This document shows, piece after piece, positions 48,650 to 61,690 of a stretch of 64,000 nucleotides of DNA. Below the pieces are notes generated by a model. The model was not told the origin of the DNA and made no database searches. It saw only the letters and a list, made by a program, of their open reading frames with translations. This DNA is from Cyclina sinensis (taxonomy: Eukaryota; Mollusca; Bivalvia; Venerida; Veneridae). The first letter of the stretch is position 1, and each line of letters opens with the position of its first letter. The translations under genes were made by a program, and so were the position numbers. The stretch lies in assembly GCA_012932295.1 (NCBI GenBank), contig JAAONU010000011.1:14530136-14594135 (forward strand). The letters run 5' to 3'.

Positions 48650-49110
48650 TATGCCTATGTATCCCATTGACCCCGGGTGGAGCCAAATTTGACCCCAGGG
48701 GGTATAATTTGAACAAACGTGGTAGAGGTCCACTGGACAATGCTACGTAACAAATCTTAAGGCTCAGGGCCTTGTGGTTTCAGACAAGAAGATTTTTAAA
48801 GATTTACTATATAAGCCTTTGTAAAATCAATTGACCCCCCGGGCAGGGCCAAATTTGACCCAAGGGGTATAATTTGAACAAACTTGGCAGAGGTCCACTA
48901 GACAATGCTCCATACCAAATCTTAAGGCTCAGGGCTTTGTGGTTTCAGAAGAGAATATTTTCAAATTTTTTCCTTTAAGTTGCCATAGCAACAAGAGTTC
49001 TTTATATAATTGAATTTTTTGAACAACTTTGGTAGAGTTTCATGCAAGGAATATCCCAGGCATGTTTTGTCAATGTTGGCTTAGCGGTTTAGGAGGAGAT
49101 GTTTTAGTGC

Positions 49111-52100
49111 TGTTTTACTATATGTAATTTGGATATCAATCTACTCAGGTTTGTCCTAGGCCTACATAATGACTATGTAGAATAAATTCTTGTAACAAAT
49201 TTATAATGCAACACATACATCCTACCTTACATGAAGTAAACTTGCATAAAGAGTCCTATTCTATTACTAATAGATACTTTTTAAAAAATCTTTTTAAAGA
49301 TATTAATAGTTTTCATTGAAATGCTTTAATCCTCACATTCTTTATGACCGAGATATTTGGAGACCTGTGCTTATCAATAATGAACTGAAGGTGTTTCAAG
49401 AAAAGCATTATATTATATGCATTATTATACATATTATATACATCTAAAAGGTTATCAAAAAGTAGGGATTGGAACGAATACTGAAATCATTATTCGAATA
49501 TTTGGTTTGCCATATTTGAATATATTCGAATATTCGATTTTCGGACGTTACATCGGTTATCCGAATTTTGGTATCCAAATAAAGGTACTGTTATATGTTT
49601 TCTTTCAGACTTACGTGGTTTGGGAAACTGCTGGGTATAATCAAGAAATGGCTTGTTTAATGGAAGCCTCAAACACTTTTTGTGATTGGCATAAACACGC
49701 TATATTCCGTTCTTTAAGTTTGATAATATAGCAAAGTTTGCTGTTTTTTTCGGGAAAACAGATAAATATATTGACATTGATAATTAAATCAACATGCAAA
49801 CTAAAGCAATGATGCTAAAAAAGAAATTTCAGCACATGCGAATGTAGTAAATTTTATGAGTGAAACTTGTGCAGTTGAATACTAAATTAATAACTTGTTA
49901 GTTTTACTGTTTGATGTGCCAAAAAATTGCAGTTATACCTCATGCTTTCAAAATCAACAGAATTCTGCAATTGCAAAACACTTTTTTATCAAAACTGCAA
50001 TGAAAAACATATACAACCTGTGGTACTATTTTTTCGACGCAAATGCATGGATAAGAGGCGGTCATGTGACTGTAGCTACAAAATCTGGTATGCAGTTTTA
50101 GAAGCTTTCGCTTCTAAAAATAGAACTACTTTAATTTTCTTCAGCACAAAATCTTTTGACGATAACTACATTTTGTAAAGTGTTGTCAAATTATACCAGC
50201 ACTGCGTTTTGTAATTACAACATAGCACTTTGGTTTCTGTAAAATATGGCTTCACGAATTATCGATGGTTCCTTTTAACGCTATTTCTTCTAGTTGTTGT
50301 AAGTCTTCTTACTAATGGTGGAATTACGTTTTATTTGTGCCTTTGTATAATTTCTCCTAACACCATTAGCAGGATCATTATTTTATTGAACAAAGCTATC
50401 TTTGTTAAAAGTGAAAATTTGCAACCAGCTTCTAAAGATAAAGCCTTATTATAGAGTACAGTTTGCATTTAATTTCCTTTGTATGAATGTGATACCATTC
50501 TGGCATCTGTCGAAAAGACAAATATAGCAAGTGACTCAGTGACATTAAAGATAGTTTTTACTTGGTAAACAGACAAATAATAATAATAATAATAAAAACA
50601 ATTATAACATAAAACAATTATAACAACAAACAAAACAAACAAACAACGCAATTTAATTACATTTTCCCCTTATGTAAGCTACATCGCTGGCAGAATGTTA
50701 CATAACAACATGGTTTGTCAGGGTGTATAATGATTAAAAAATGATTTATATACAAAGACAATTGAGTCAAGAAATTTGTGAATTGAATTTTAATTAATTT
50801 ACCATATATTTTTCTTACATCTGAATATTAATGGTTTTGTTGTAGGGTAAATAATCGCATTCTCAGGTTCAGCTGTGTTTGAGTCATAGTTTATAAAGCT
50901 GATTCTTATGTCTAACTTCTCTGAATGATATGTTCTATGAAGGCCATTGTCTCTAGAGTGATATACACGTTACCAACTCGCACTTAAGCTGAACAAATAG
51001 TACTTAGTCCGAATAAAAATTCAGAAATTTGTCACTGAGCTCACATAAAAAGATGAATTGTAACATGTAGATTAACAAGAATTAAAAATGTATCGGTATC
51101 GGAAGTTGAAAGTTCGTTGTTGTATGATCACTTTATAATTTGATTTTACTAAGCCACTGAAAAAAAACTTGATCAACTTTACTAACAGTTAAAAAGGGGA
51201 CCTACTTTGTTTTGATATGGCATCATAAAATAACTCGAGTGACATTGTTACTTATTGAAACGAAATTGCAGAACATCTAAACGTTTTGATGACTGCAATA
51301 TTAGGTTAAATATAAAATAATGTTTGTCGAAGCTTTTCTAAGTGACTCAGTTCTGCTATGTTGAGGCGGGCTCCTGTATATACCGAATTCTAAGAAGTAG
51401 TTAACGCAAAATAATACCAATATGTAAAATCTCACATTGTGATAGTTTATGAAGTGGCGAAGCTATTTTATTAAAAGCATGTGAATTTCGATTTTGTGTT
51501 GGATGTACGGTCTGGTTCAGAAAAACTAGATATACCCTACAAAACATAACCGTTTCTAATTATTGCGACTTTGTTTTCTTTAGTTTTGACTTCCATTCAC
51601 TATATTGGTCTTTCTATCCATCTTATGTATTTGAGATAATAAGATCGTTGTAGACTGTAAACTACGTAAAAGAAGAAAATAATAAACGAGTTAAGAAACA
51701 TTTATATATGTCTTACAAAATATAGTCTTAAAAGAATAGTAACATTAATGTAGACGTGATATAAGAACGTATGTGGTTGGAAATGCCACAACAAAATTAT
51801 AAAAGTTTGGCAAAATCCTAAATGTATCTATGTTCGTAATGCTTACATCATTACAAATCAAGATCGTCTGCACATAGTTAAATAAAAAATGTCGACTTTG
51901 TGTAACAGAAAAAAATACTTGAAACGTAAACACTAAGTATTATTAATAAGAAATGACGTTGTTACACAATGAATTAGAAATGAATCAGATGACAGAGAAC
52001 GGGTAACAAATTTTCAACATAATTTTATGTGTCATTTTCAGTTAAGTGATTTCATATTGGTACAGACAAAAAGGCCATTTCCGACTGTTTTCCACATAAT

Positions 52101-52940
52101 CAAAAGTAAATAAGTAAATGAACGTGTTACGGGGTTGAATGCCGTTACAACTGAAATTCCGCGTTACATGTGTCAGTAGTCGTAGATCAATTATGAATCC
52201 CTTAAATCGTAAACAAGTTAATATGAATGCAATATCTTTTGGAATTTGTTTAGCTGTGAACTTACCTACTTGAAGTACGTTTTGCAATAAAGTAAATGTA
52301 ATTTCTTGTTTTTTAAGTCTTCCCAAGTGAGAACAGATTTAGTCTATATTTTCTCGATATATAATCTCAATATCATCATTTTTACAGACAAATCCGTATA
52401 TCTTAATAGTCATAAATGAGATTTTACGACAAACATTTTACGACTGTACAGCTCCATTGGGACAGAGAAAACACCAGTAATGTTCTTCAAATAGCAAAAT
52501 CAGACAATAAAGCTAGACATTAGCGTCCAAACTAATTGATAAAACACAGTAATATATTTACTATTATTTTATATAACAAAACAGGAGACATTCCTGACAG
52601 AATGTGTTAATTCTTCTTGTAGTAATTGTTTTATCAGCCAGTGTTACAGAAGTGTTGAAATGTGTGACGATCGTTTCAATATATGTCAAAGAGATAAGCG
52701 TGAAAACATGTTTAGCAAATGTGTAATTTAACCATCTGTAATATATGATCATTAAGGTTATAACTCAGGACGAAAGCAGCTATAACTTTTGACGAATATG
52801 ACTGTTTAAGTAAATGCACGCTATCCTCCTACTCAGTTCTTGTTGCATACATGTTTTAAGTTGAGAAATGAGAAGATACAAAAAAGTGTTTGCATTGAAA
52901 TATGAAAATAGGAACATACAAAATGATACATTAATTTAGA
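49111..52940. other. AT-rich sequence with small repeats, no gene seen
   Basis: Contains palindromic ATTCGAATATTCG-type text at about 49492-49540, copy 2 of a dispersed repeat at 50206-50320 and an (AAT)n run at about 50577-50595. Short frames (for example 49417-49731) coincide with these low-complexity segments. No family recognised. Confidence 0.45.
50206..50320 (+). repeat. Dispersed repeat, copy 2
   Basis: Homologous to 24336-24450. Its left part, AGCACTTTGGTTTCT followed by GGCTTCAC, also resembles 35052-35095 and 39532-39575 in the two duplication copies (AGCACTTTGGTTTCTTACC and AGGTTTCAC), suggesting a four-member dispersed family. Confidence 0.55.
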
Positions 52941-52943
52941 AAA

Positions 52944-53850
52944 AACTATTAGAGATATACTTAAATTCAGAACAACTGTGATGTACACTAATTCAGAATA
53001 GCTGTGACAGACATTGCACTAATTAAGAACAACTATGAGAGATATACACTAATTCAGAACACTATCAGAGATATACAATAATTCATAACAACTACGAGAG
53101 ATATACACTAATTCAGAATAACTATGAGAGATATATACTAATTCAGAATAACTATGAGAGATATACACTAATTCAGAACACTATCAGAGATATACACTAA
53201 TTCAGAACAAGTATGAGAGATATACACTAATTCAGAATAACTATGAGAGATATATACTAATTCAGAATAACTATGAGAGATATACACTAATACAGAATAA
53301 CTATGAGAGATATACACTAATTCAGAACAAATTTGAGAGATTCAGAACAACTATGAGAGATATACACCTATTCAGAACAACTATGAGAGATATACACTAA
53401 TTCAGATTAATAATGAGAGATATACACTAATTCAGAACAACTATGAGAGACATACACTAATTCTGAACAACTATGAGAGAAATACACTAATTTAGAATAA
53501 CTGTGAGAGACGTTGCGCTAATTCACAATAACTATGAGAGATATACACTTATTCAGAGCAACTATGAGAGATATGCACTAATTTTGAACAACAATAAGAG
53601 AAATGCACTAATTCAGAATAACTGTGACAGATATACACTAATTCAGAGCAACTATAAGAGATATGCACTAATCTGAACAACTATAAGAGATATACATTTA
53701 TTCAGAATAACTATGAGAGATATACACCAATTCAGAACAACTATGAGAGACATACACTATTTCAGAACAATTATGAGAGATATACAATCATTCAGAGCAA
53801 CTATGAGAGATATACACTAATTCTGAACAACTATGAGAGATATAGACATT
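52944..53850 (+). repeat. 30-bp minisatellite, about 30 copies
   Basis: Consensus unit AACTATGAGAGATATACACT plus AATTCAGAAC. Copies vary at one to several positions and some are 28-29 bp or truncated (for example near 53330). Near 52980-53040 and 53500 a variant with GTGACAGACRTTGC/GTGAGAGACGTTGC-like text occurs, hinting at an older higher-order pattern. One frame is open within single units, but indels break it, so it is not protein coding. Confidence 0.92.
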
Positions 53851-56330
53851 TTAGACGAAAATAGAGCGTGGAGGAATGCACATTGAAATACAATAATTCA
53901 TTGTATTTTCCAAGTATTTTCGGAGAAGAAAGAAACAGAATTAAAGATAATAAGATACAAACCTTTTCGCTACTGTTGGAGATATATTAGCTCTAGGCAT
54001 GATCATAATAATACGTAATGAGAAATGTAGTCTGCAGGAACAGATTAGTCATTTCAAATGTAATTGTAATCTAGTAACAGTGAGTGAGGACAAAACAAAC
54101 ATATCACTACTTAAAATGTTGTCAAGATTCAAATATCACAAATATTAACATCATAAATATTTTCTCTGTTTCGCATTAGCTATTTCGTTTTAAAATTCTA
54201 TACCATTTCAATGTATCCCACCTTTCCTGCTTTGGAGTGATATTACTGACGAAGAGCTCTTTCCAGTAAATTTAATTGCGTATTTTTGTTCTGTTTGTAT
54301 GGCGGCTATGATTTTTTTAACTTTAAGAAAACCTGTATTTTTCATTTTAAAATGAGCCCCTTGTCTATTGAAACCATGATTATATAAGCAGTGATAACTA
54401 TGTCTAATTGTCACTGTTTTTACCTTAAATTTGAATGGAAATTTTCAGTACTTATCGAAATACACAAGAAAAACAACTTCTATTCCGTAACATTTATGTG
54501 TGTACAATCAGTATTAACGGTTTTCTTTTTTAAATTATATACAAAATTGGTAGACAAGGTGTTGAACATGTATGAAACTAGTATTCAAAAGTGTAATATA
54601 ATTTACAGGGTAAAAATCGTTTCAATAGAGAATGACCTCATTTCAAAATGAAAATAAAGGTTATTTAAAAACAAATCCGATAAGAACAAAACTAATTTGG
54701 TTCTACCAGATAATGACAACCTAGGCAACTGGACAATGAGAAGACAGTTAAATTTTACATTAAACTCTTCTTAAAAGTCGTAGGGATTGTTTAGTTCATT
54801 TTCAAACATATGTTGGAATTCTTAAAGCGAAATTAGAATCTTATATTCATACAGTGAGCGAACTAGAAGAAAGTCTGATTCAAGTTACTTCTAATAAATT
54901 GGCCAAACCTTATTTAGATTAAGAAGACAGAAACTATCAATTTATATTAATACTGGATAACTCATTTATGTACTGGCCTGACTTGGTTGAAATGCTCTAC
55001 TGATTATAAATAATCAAGTTCAGTCGCAGAAACTGTTTACAATGGGTGAAGTCTCCTTCCTTTATCCAATGTAAACGCCTTCACCAATAAAATTTATGTC
55101 GATTATGACGATTAATTGATGTTCCTGGATTGAGGCAACTGATCACCGGCTCAGGGCGAGAAACACATTCACCTCTCCAAAAACGATATCAGAACATCTA
55201 CATTTAACAAATCATGGTATACTGATGTTGAACCTGATTGCAAATAATGTTTGTCTGTTTATCTGTTTACACCCGATTTTAACAGTGCATGTAACACACT
55301 ATGCAGATTTTTGTAAGATTTTAAACAGCCTGCAGTGTGAAAATCATTTCCCATTTCACTTAAAACTAAACCAACGCCTTTCAAAAGTAAATGTTACATT
55401 TCTCTAAATAATAAATCGTAAGAAATTTTTCCTAATGTCTCTAAGTTTCTTTTCTAGTGAAATATAAACAGAACATTGTTTTCAAATATAAGTGAATTAG
55501 ACTACGTTCAAGTGAATTCAGGTGAAGCTGTAGACAATTACAAGCGCAGTTTAAGAGAAAGAGAGGAAAAACTGCATTAAAGTTTATTATAAAAACTTTC
55601 AGTCATCTTTGAGCATCCTTTAAACATCGATTTACAAACAGAGCAATGTCTGCATAGTAATATAATATAGACTGATGATGTAATTGCTTTGTATTTCATA
55701 TCGCAATTTATTCAGAAAACGTGACTTGTAGCACAATCCTTATTTCTTATTTAAAATTTTAGACAAAATAGGAAATCTAAATGTCCCAACTGACTTCCGC
55801 TCATGCCTTAATTAGTGCAGAGACAAAGACTCAGTCAAGATATACTTGTTTCTATAAGTATCTGGAAGACAATTAGACAACACAGAACAACTATTTTGGC
55901 TTATACGCTTATCTGTTGTTTTTTACTAGTTATAAGGACAGACATCTCTTTACTGTATCGACAATTTACTTTGAAGGTTATTTAACGTTTTAAATGTCAT
56001 GTCTCAAACACAGGAAATCAGTTATATTTAAACACAATTTAAAACGACTTGCCATCAACTTCTTGCTTAATGACATTTAAATTGTTATTTGCCGTTTTCA
56101 TTTAGAAATTTAAGATCTTTTATGCAATTTCTCCTTGTAAAATAAAACACTTGGATTGACTGCTGTAAAGTTGTGAAGCAAGCGATTGATTTTCCTTACA
56201 AGTCGCTTAATAAATATACAGTTTGCTTTGTTAACACAACGGCCCTTACTTTGAGTCTGTTGAAGCCCCTTTCTCTACACATTGTATTTATATATTATGT
56301 ATATATCTTTATCAGTGCTGTCTACTTATT
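53851..56330. other. AT-rich sequence, no gene seen
   Basis: Frames at 54208-54651 and 55225-55407 are short and lack recognisable motifs. No repeat or RNA gene recognised. Confidence 0.4.
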
Positions 56331-58330
56331 AAACTAGAAAGCCATGATGACCCTATAATACTCAACTGAGAACCATTGCATATTGCTCAATTTTTCATTG
56401 ATTAACAACTACCAAAAATTGAAAATTTGTCAAGATTAAAATTTGTTTTCAAAATTGTCTATGTTTAGAATAGATATTATAAAGGTCCATCAAAGAATGT
56501 GGTTTCTGAGAAGAAGATTTTAAGATTTCCGTAACAGTCTAAAGTAAACATTTGCCCAACAACTGTCTGCCAAGTTGTTTGAACAAACCAACAATACTCA
56601 AAGCAATTTGATAAAGAACCTGCTGAGAAACACTGCTGTCGTGCTTGCAGTTTCTGAGAAGACTGTCAAAATTTTTAATTCAGCCATAGTGAAAACAGAC
56701 TCTGCCCTCTGTAAACTTTGTTTTTCAGGGACCAAAAATGGATTTAAGGAATTTGATAAATGACCACCTCAAGAACATATCTGTGAAAATATTTTGATAT
56801 GGGGCAGGTGGGTTCTGACAGAGGTGATTTTCAAGATTTTTCTTTCAGGAGGAGTCTTTAAAGGAATCATTTGTTTTAAAGGAATTTGAGGGTGGACCAA
56901 CTAAGAAATATACACTAGAAATGTGGTTGAAATTGGCTCTATGGTTTAGGAGAATATGTCATCTACAGGAAAATGATGGCAAGGGACGACAACTGACAGT
57001 CAACCATCACAACCGCTCAACCTTGAGCACTTCTTGACCGCCTAAATTATTTGCCTATATAAGTTTATGTAAAACATGTGAGCCCTCATATGTGAGCTTC
57101 GGACATGCTTTAATACTTTAAAAATCTTCGAGGTCAATTAAACTGTACCATATTTCAAAAGTGGCAGACTGACAGTTTCTGACAAGATTTAAAGGTTTGC
57201 TTGTATATAAAAAGAAATTGACACCGGGGTGGAGACAACCAATAGCAAAGTTTGAACAATCTGGATAATGGTCCACTCCACAATGTTTTATGCCAAATTA
57301 AACATTTATGAGCCTTGAGGTTTCATACAAAAATAATTTTTAAATGTTTCCTTTATATTTATAGGTAAAACATGTGACCTCTGAGCGGGACCAATAGTGA
57401 CTTTTAACAAAATTGATAAAAGTCTACTTGATAATGTTACACGGAAAATTCCAAAAGTCCAAGACATGCTATTTTCGATATTTTTTTAATGCCTTTATAT
57501 AATTCTATGTTAAACATTTGACCCCTGAAGTGGAGCAAAGATTGATATCAGAGGCAAAATTTGAACAATCTTGATAAAGGTCCACTACACAATGCCTTGT
57601 GTAAACTTTTAAAACTGTGGGCCTATGAGAGGGATTGTTAAGATTTCCCTCTTTAACATGTGACCGCTGGGACATAATTTAAATGAACTTGGTCTGCTAG
57701 TTAATTCTACACGCCATATTGAAAAAATCTCACCGTTGCGATTTCTGAACAGAAAAGCTTTTAATGAGTTTAGCTAAATAAATCACTGTAAAATGTCTGA
57801 CCCCAGTGGCAACGTAAGAACAAACTTAAAAGAGCTCTACTGTACAATGCTACATGCCACATCTCAAAGCACTGGGCTCTGTGATTTCATACCAGAAAAG
57901 AATTAAAGATTTTCCTCGATGTTTCGTTGTATGAAAAAGTGGCCTTACGGCGGGGCCAATAATGCAAATGAGGCATAAGCTGAAAAAATTTGGAAATATT
58001 TACTAGACGATGCTACTTGATTTCAGAGCTCAATTCTTAGTGGTTTTGATTGTAAAGAACATTTTTTTCTTTTTCGTTGTTTAAAGTTTATTTTTATTGT
58101 TGCTATAGTAACCAGAGGTCTTCATAAAATAAAACTCTAAAACAATTTTGGTACAGCTTTTTGAAAGGAATATTCCTGCTAAGTTTAATCATCCTTTACC
58201 TTGTGGTTTAGGACAAGATGTTAAAAGTAAAAGGTTGACGGCGCAAGATGAATCATTTACTAACCATGACAGACATAGAGCGGTCATAAAAGCCCACATC
58301 GAGCACGAAGTGTTCAGATGAACTAAGACA
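56331..58330 (+). mobile_element. Old, diverged 166-bp-type minisatellite element
   Basis: Starts AAACTAGAAAGCCATGATGA with CTCAACTGAG, a mutated form of the ACAAGAGGGCCATGATGGCC/CGCTCACCTGAG start of the younger copies. About seven strongly diverged units follow with the order TTTATATAA, ACATGTGACC or CATTTGACC, then AAAATTTGAACAA-type, GGTCCACT and ACAATG, as in the 166-bp family. It ends TTTAGGACAAGATG and TTGACGGCG where younger copies have TTTAGGAGGAGATG and the (ACGG)n tract, so the microsatellite has decayed. The 5' start belongs to the 145-bp family and the core to the 166-bp family, as in the composite at 44604-49110. Confidence 0.65.
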
Positions 58331-58519
58331 TTTGATTTTATCGTGTTTGAAATGTCACTTGTGCTGAGCTGAAAGTATTATCTGTCACTTATTACACAAA
58401 ATGTACGGAAGAGCCATGTAAATACTTTACATGAAAATTTGACATATTTTCTTGGTAAGTTGTTCAGCATCGTGATTTTGTGAAAACATGCGATTTACAG
58501 CCACAACAGAGCCATACCT

Positions 58520-59790
58520 ACAAGAACTAGAAATGTGTCCACATAATAAAGGTGCCCTTACCTTGTGCTTTTTTCAGAAATAAGTGCGACTATCTGCATC
58601 AGCTTATTAATCTTCATATTGCAACAAACAGCTGTGTAAGGTATAAAAAGGAAAAAAAAAACCTGTGTTGGGTGTAGGACTCACGATTGCGCGATTCCCG
58701 AAAAGTTGTGACAGATCACCCCCCCCCCCCCCCAAAAAAAAAGTCAAAAGCTGAATATCTTCTAAGTGTAAAACTATTAAGAGTCACAGTATTACAAATT
58801 ATTTCAAAAATCAGGTACCAACGTTCATCTATTTATTAACATTTTGTAAGAGTAGAAACAATTGACGTTATCTATGATTTAAAACCTGCTGGATAGACGT
58901 ACAGACAGACATGGTCACAAGTAAACAAACAAAATCAAATTTTATTTGCCGCATTCTGTATAAGTGGGGTCATAACGATAAAAATGATTCTAATGTTTTT
59001 TGAAAATGCCCATTTTTACTATTTAAAGGGCCATGACTGTGGTCATACTGTTACAATCGGCAACGAAAACCCAAGGTGCACTAAAGCTAATCATGGCAAA
59101 CATTCTTGGAGCGTTTCATAATTACATTTTAATTACATTAGGTGCTATGCACAACACAAACTTTTAAATGCCCATCTTTACCATTCAAAGGGCCAAAACT
59201 GTGGCCATACTTGACGAGCTGCAAACAAAACCCAGATGCACAACAACTCGTCATGGCTCTTATTCTTGGAAGGTTTCACGATTTCATTTCAAATACTTTA
59301 AAAGCTCTGCTCAACACAAACTTTAAAATACCCGTTTAAGTGCCGTATGTATTGACATACGGGACAAGCTGCAAACAAAACCCCAGATGCACAACGACTC
59401 ATCATGGCAAACATTCATGGAAGGTTTCACGATTTCATTTCAAAAAGTTTAGGAGAGTGAGGCGTGACATTTAACTTTAAAAAGCCCATTTCTACTATTT
59501 CAACGGCCGTGACTATGGTCAAACTGGGACGAACTGCACAAAAATCCCAGGTGACTTACAATCTATCATTGCTAACATTCATGAACGGTTTCGTGATTTC
59601 AAATATTTAAGGAGCTACGAACGACAAAAACTGCCATTTTACTTTTCAAGGGCCGTAACTGTATTCATACTGCGATGAGCTGCAAACAAGATTCTAAGTG
59701 CAAAACGACTGATCAAGGCCAGCATTCATGAAAGGTTTCGTGATGTAATTCCGAATACTTCAGGAGCTACACGTGATACAATTTTGTTTC
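58520..59790 (+). mobile_element. Minisatellite element, about 150-bp core
   Basis: Starts ACAAGAACTAGAAATGTGTC, similar to the ACAAGAAATGTGTC start at 30727. It has a homopolymer C15 and A9 run (58719-58742) and about five units from about 59020 marked by GCTGCAAACAAAAC-type text (about 59218, 59368, 59534 and 59678) and GGGCC(A/G)...CTGTGG. No microsatellite or terminal hairpin found at the right end. The frame at 59142-59339 is a repeat artefact. Confidence 0.65.
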
Positions 59791-61530
59791 TATACAAATA
59801 TAAATAATACAGCAGGTATCACACGTCATTTTTCACTTTACGTGTAGGTTAGGATACTCCAAGTGACAACAAATATTGAGTATTACTTTAACATTTTATC
59901 TGTTTCGATGATTAGCAGTAGTACTCAGTACGTAGATTTTGTATTAATAACATTTAATATGTACTCATCTGATATAACTGATACCTTGTAGTTTATATGA
60001 AGGTGGTGGATTACTTTAAGACTGTAAGTTTGCGTCTTATCGCCAATTAATGAAAACAAGAAATGGGTTTGTCGTTGCATTCAGTCAATATGTCATATGT
60101 ATTGCACAACAATTCATTTCTATTATCGCATCTTCAGCTTTGTACGATTACAGGATCTAACGGATCACGTCAAAAGATAATGTTTTAGGTTTTTTGAAGT
60201 TTTGTTGCGCTCCGATATAATTGTTTATTGCCTTTATATCGTAAGGAAACATAACGTTATCTTCTAGTTTGGATGATGATTTGCAGTTATCGAACTTAAC
60301 AAAGATTTAAGCAAGAATTCAAAAAAACTTGCAAAGATTAGCAGGTAACATCTTAAGTACTTTTAGTGAAGGTTATTGGGCAATGTTCCGACCGTCCATT
60401 TTGAAGTATCCCTCTAGTCTGTTTATGGTATCTGAAATGTGTCCAGTTATCAGACGACATTTTGCCTGTAGTAACAAAGTAATTCCAGACATCTTAAGGC
60501 TTTAACTTAATTACTTTCACTTTAAGACTTCAAAATCACATCCAATAAGAAACAAATTTAAAACTGATCTGAGCTTAGTGTGCTCAGCGGTATCTTTTGT
60601 TAACAACCTTTGCTCAACGTCTGTCATCTGTCTTCGACCTTTTTAAGCTTTATTTTCTTTCCAATCACTTTCAATCTTTAAATCTTAAAATAAGGTAATT
60701 CGAGGTCAAAACCTAACATACCATCTCAGCTCAAAGATATCCTTATGAGAATTCGCTTGATCCAGCCGTCATAAAACCGAGTGAGAATAATCGTTATAAT
60801 AATCTCTGTCAAGATTAAAAGTATTTTACATAGAATAAAAAGCCTTGTAATATGACTCAGTTTAAGGAAATATATCTAAATGGCAGATAAAAATGAACAT
60901 ATTGTCAGAAAGGATATGAGTGTCTGTGTGGGCAACATCGAGCCATCATGGCCCTCATGTTGAAATGGAGATTAAACATCAAGCATATAAAACGTTCAAT
61001 AACAAGTTACGCTTTGAGAGTTTCCATCTAAGTCAAAAGAGTTTTTATCCTATCCTCACCAAACTTATTGAAAATGCGTATGGGCGTTATACCTTGCCTA
61101 GGCTTTCTAACCAGCCCAGATCTTCCTAGCACACTGGCGTAATGGCCATTGAAGTATCAGAAATAGACCAAAATAGCGTTGTTCCTTTTTTAGATGAAGA
61201 CTATTAATCCGAAGTTCATCAAAAATGGTACTATAGTTAATTGGTATAATATCTCTGCCAAGTATGATAAGTTGAATACTTTCAAGCGCTCTATAGCAGT
61301 GGCTCTTGCATTATCCAAATTTAGTGATTTTAGCCTTGTCCGCTCCAAAAGTATTAACCCCTTGAAGTGTACAAAAGGTGTTTTCCTCAAAACTTAAAAG
61401 ATATACCTGTTTGTTGTTTTTTCTTAACATAACAAGTTAGCTTTTAAAAACTGAATGCACTTTTAACAGTTATGTATACGGAGCCCCTGAAGTGAATAAA
61501 CACTTATTTTTTGTTATCACATTTTTTATC
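59791..61530. other. AT-rich sequence; faint reverse-strand element text
   Basis: On the minus strand 60900-61140 contains GAGGGCCATGATGGCTCGAT, like an element start, and nearby AGTTTGGTGAGGATAGGA, which may be a small degraded element. No gene recognised; frames at 60920 and 61190-61397 are short and unsupported. Confidence 0.35.
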
Positions 61531-61532
61531 TC

Positions 61533-61690
61533 GTTTTAACGAATTATTATTTCGTTTAAACGAACTGATATTTCGTTTAAACGAATTATTATTTGAATTA
61601 TTATTTTGTTTAAACAAAAAAAAAATCATTTAAACAAAATAACAATTCGTTAAAATGAAATGTTATGTTAACTCGTTTAAAAGGGGAAAC
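61533..61690. repeat. GTTTAAAC palindrome cluster
   Basis: Several copies of TTTCGTTTAAACGAA, TTTTGTTTAAACAAAA and CGTTTTAACGAATTATTATTT in both orientations. Individual copies are self-complementary, and the block as a whole can fold back on itself. Confidence 0.8.

Larger units (their letters stand above)
45938..49110 (+). mobile_element. 166-bp-type element interrupted by mariner
   Basis: 45938-45973 (TCTACAAGAAGATTTTCAAA) continues at 48652 (ATGTATCCCATTGACCCCGG) exactly as the 166-bp unit of the element at 510-1915 does across its TATATAAA segment. Two further units follow (TTGACCCCGGG at about 48668 and TTGACCCCCCGGG at about 48831). A tail with TTTAGGAGGAGATG at 49088-49101 matches the tail text at 1799-1812, but there is no microsatellite or hairpin after it, so the 3' end is lost. 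Confidence 0.75.

Noticed and set aside
52944..53850. 30-bp direct repeats as a CRISPR array
   Set aside because: Units are contiguous with no unique spacers, copies vary, and the genome context is eukaryotic.
58719..58742. C15/A9 homopolymer run as a functional signal
   Set aside because: Most simply a slippage-prone tract, and length there is also prone to sequencing error.
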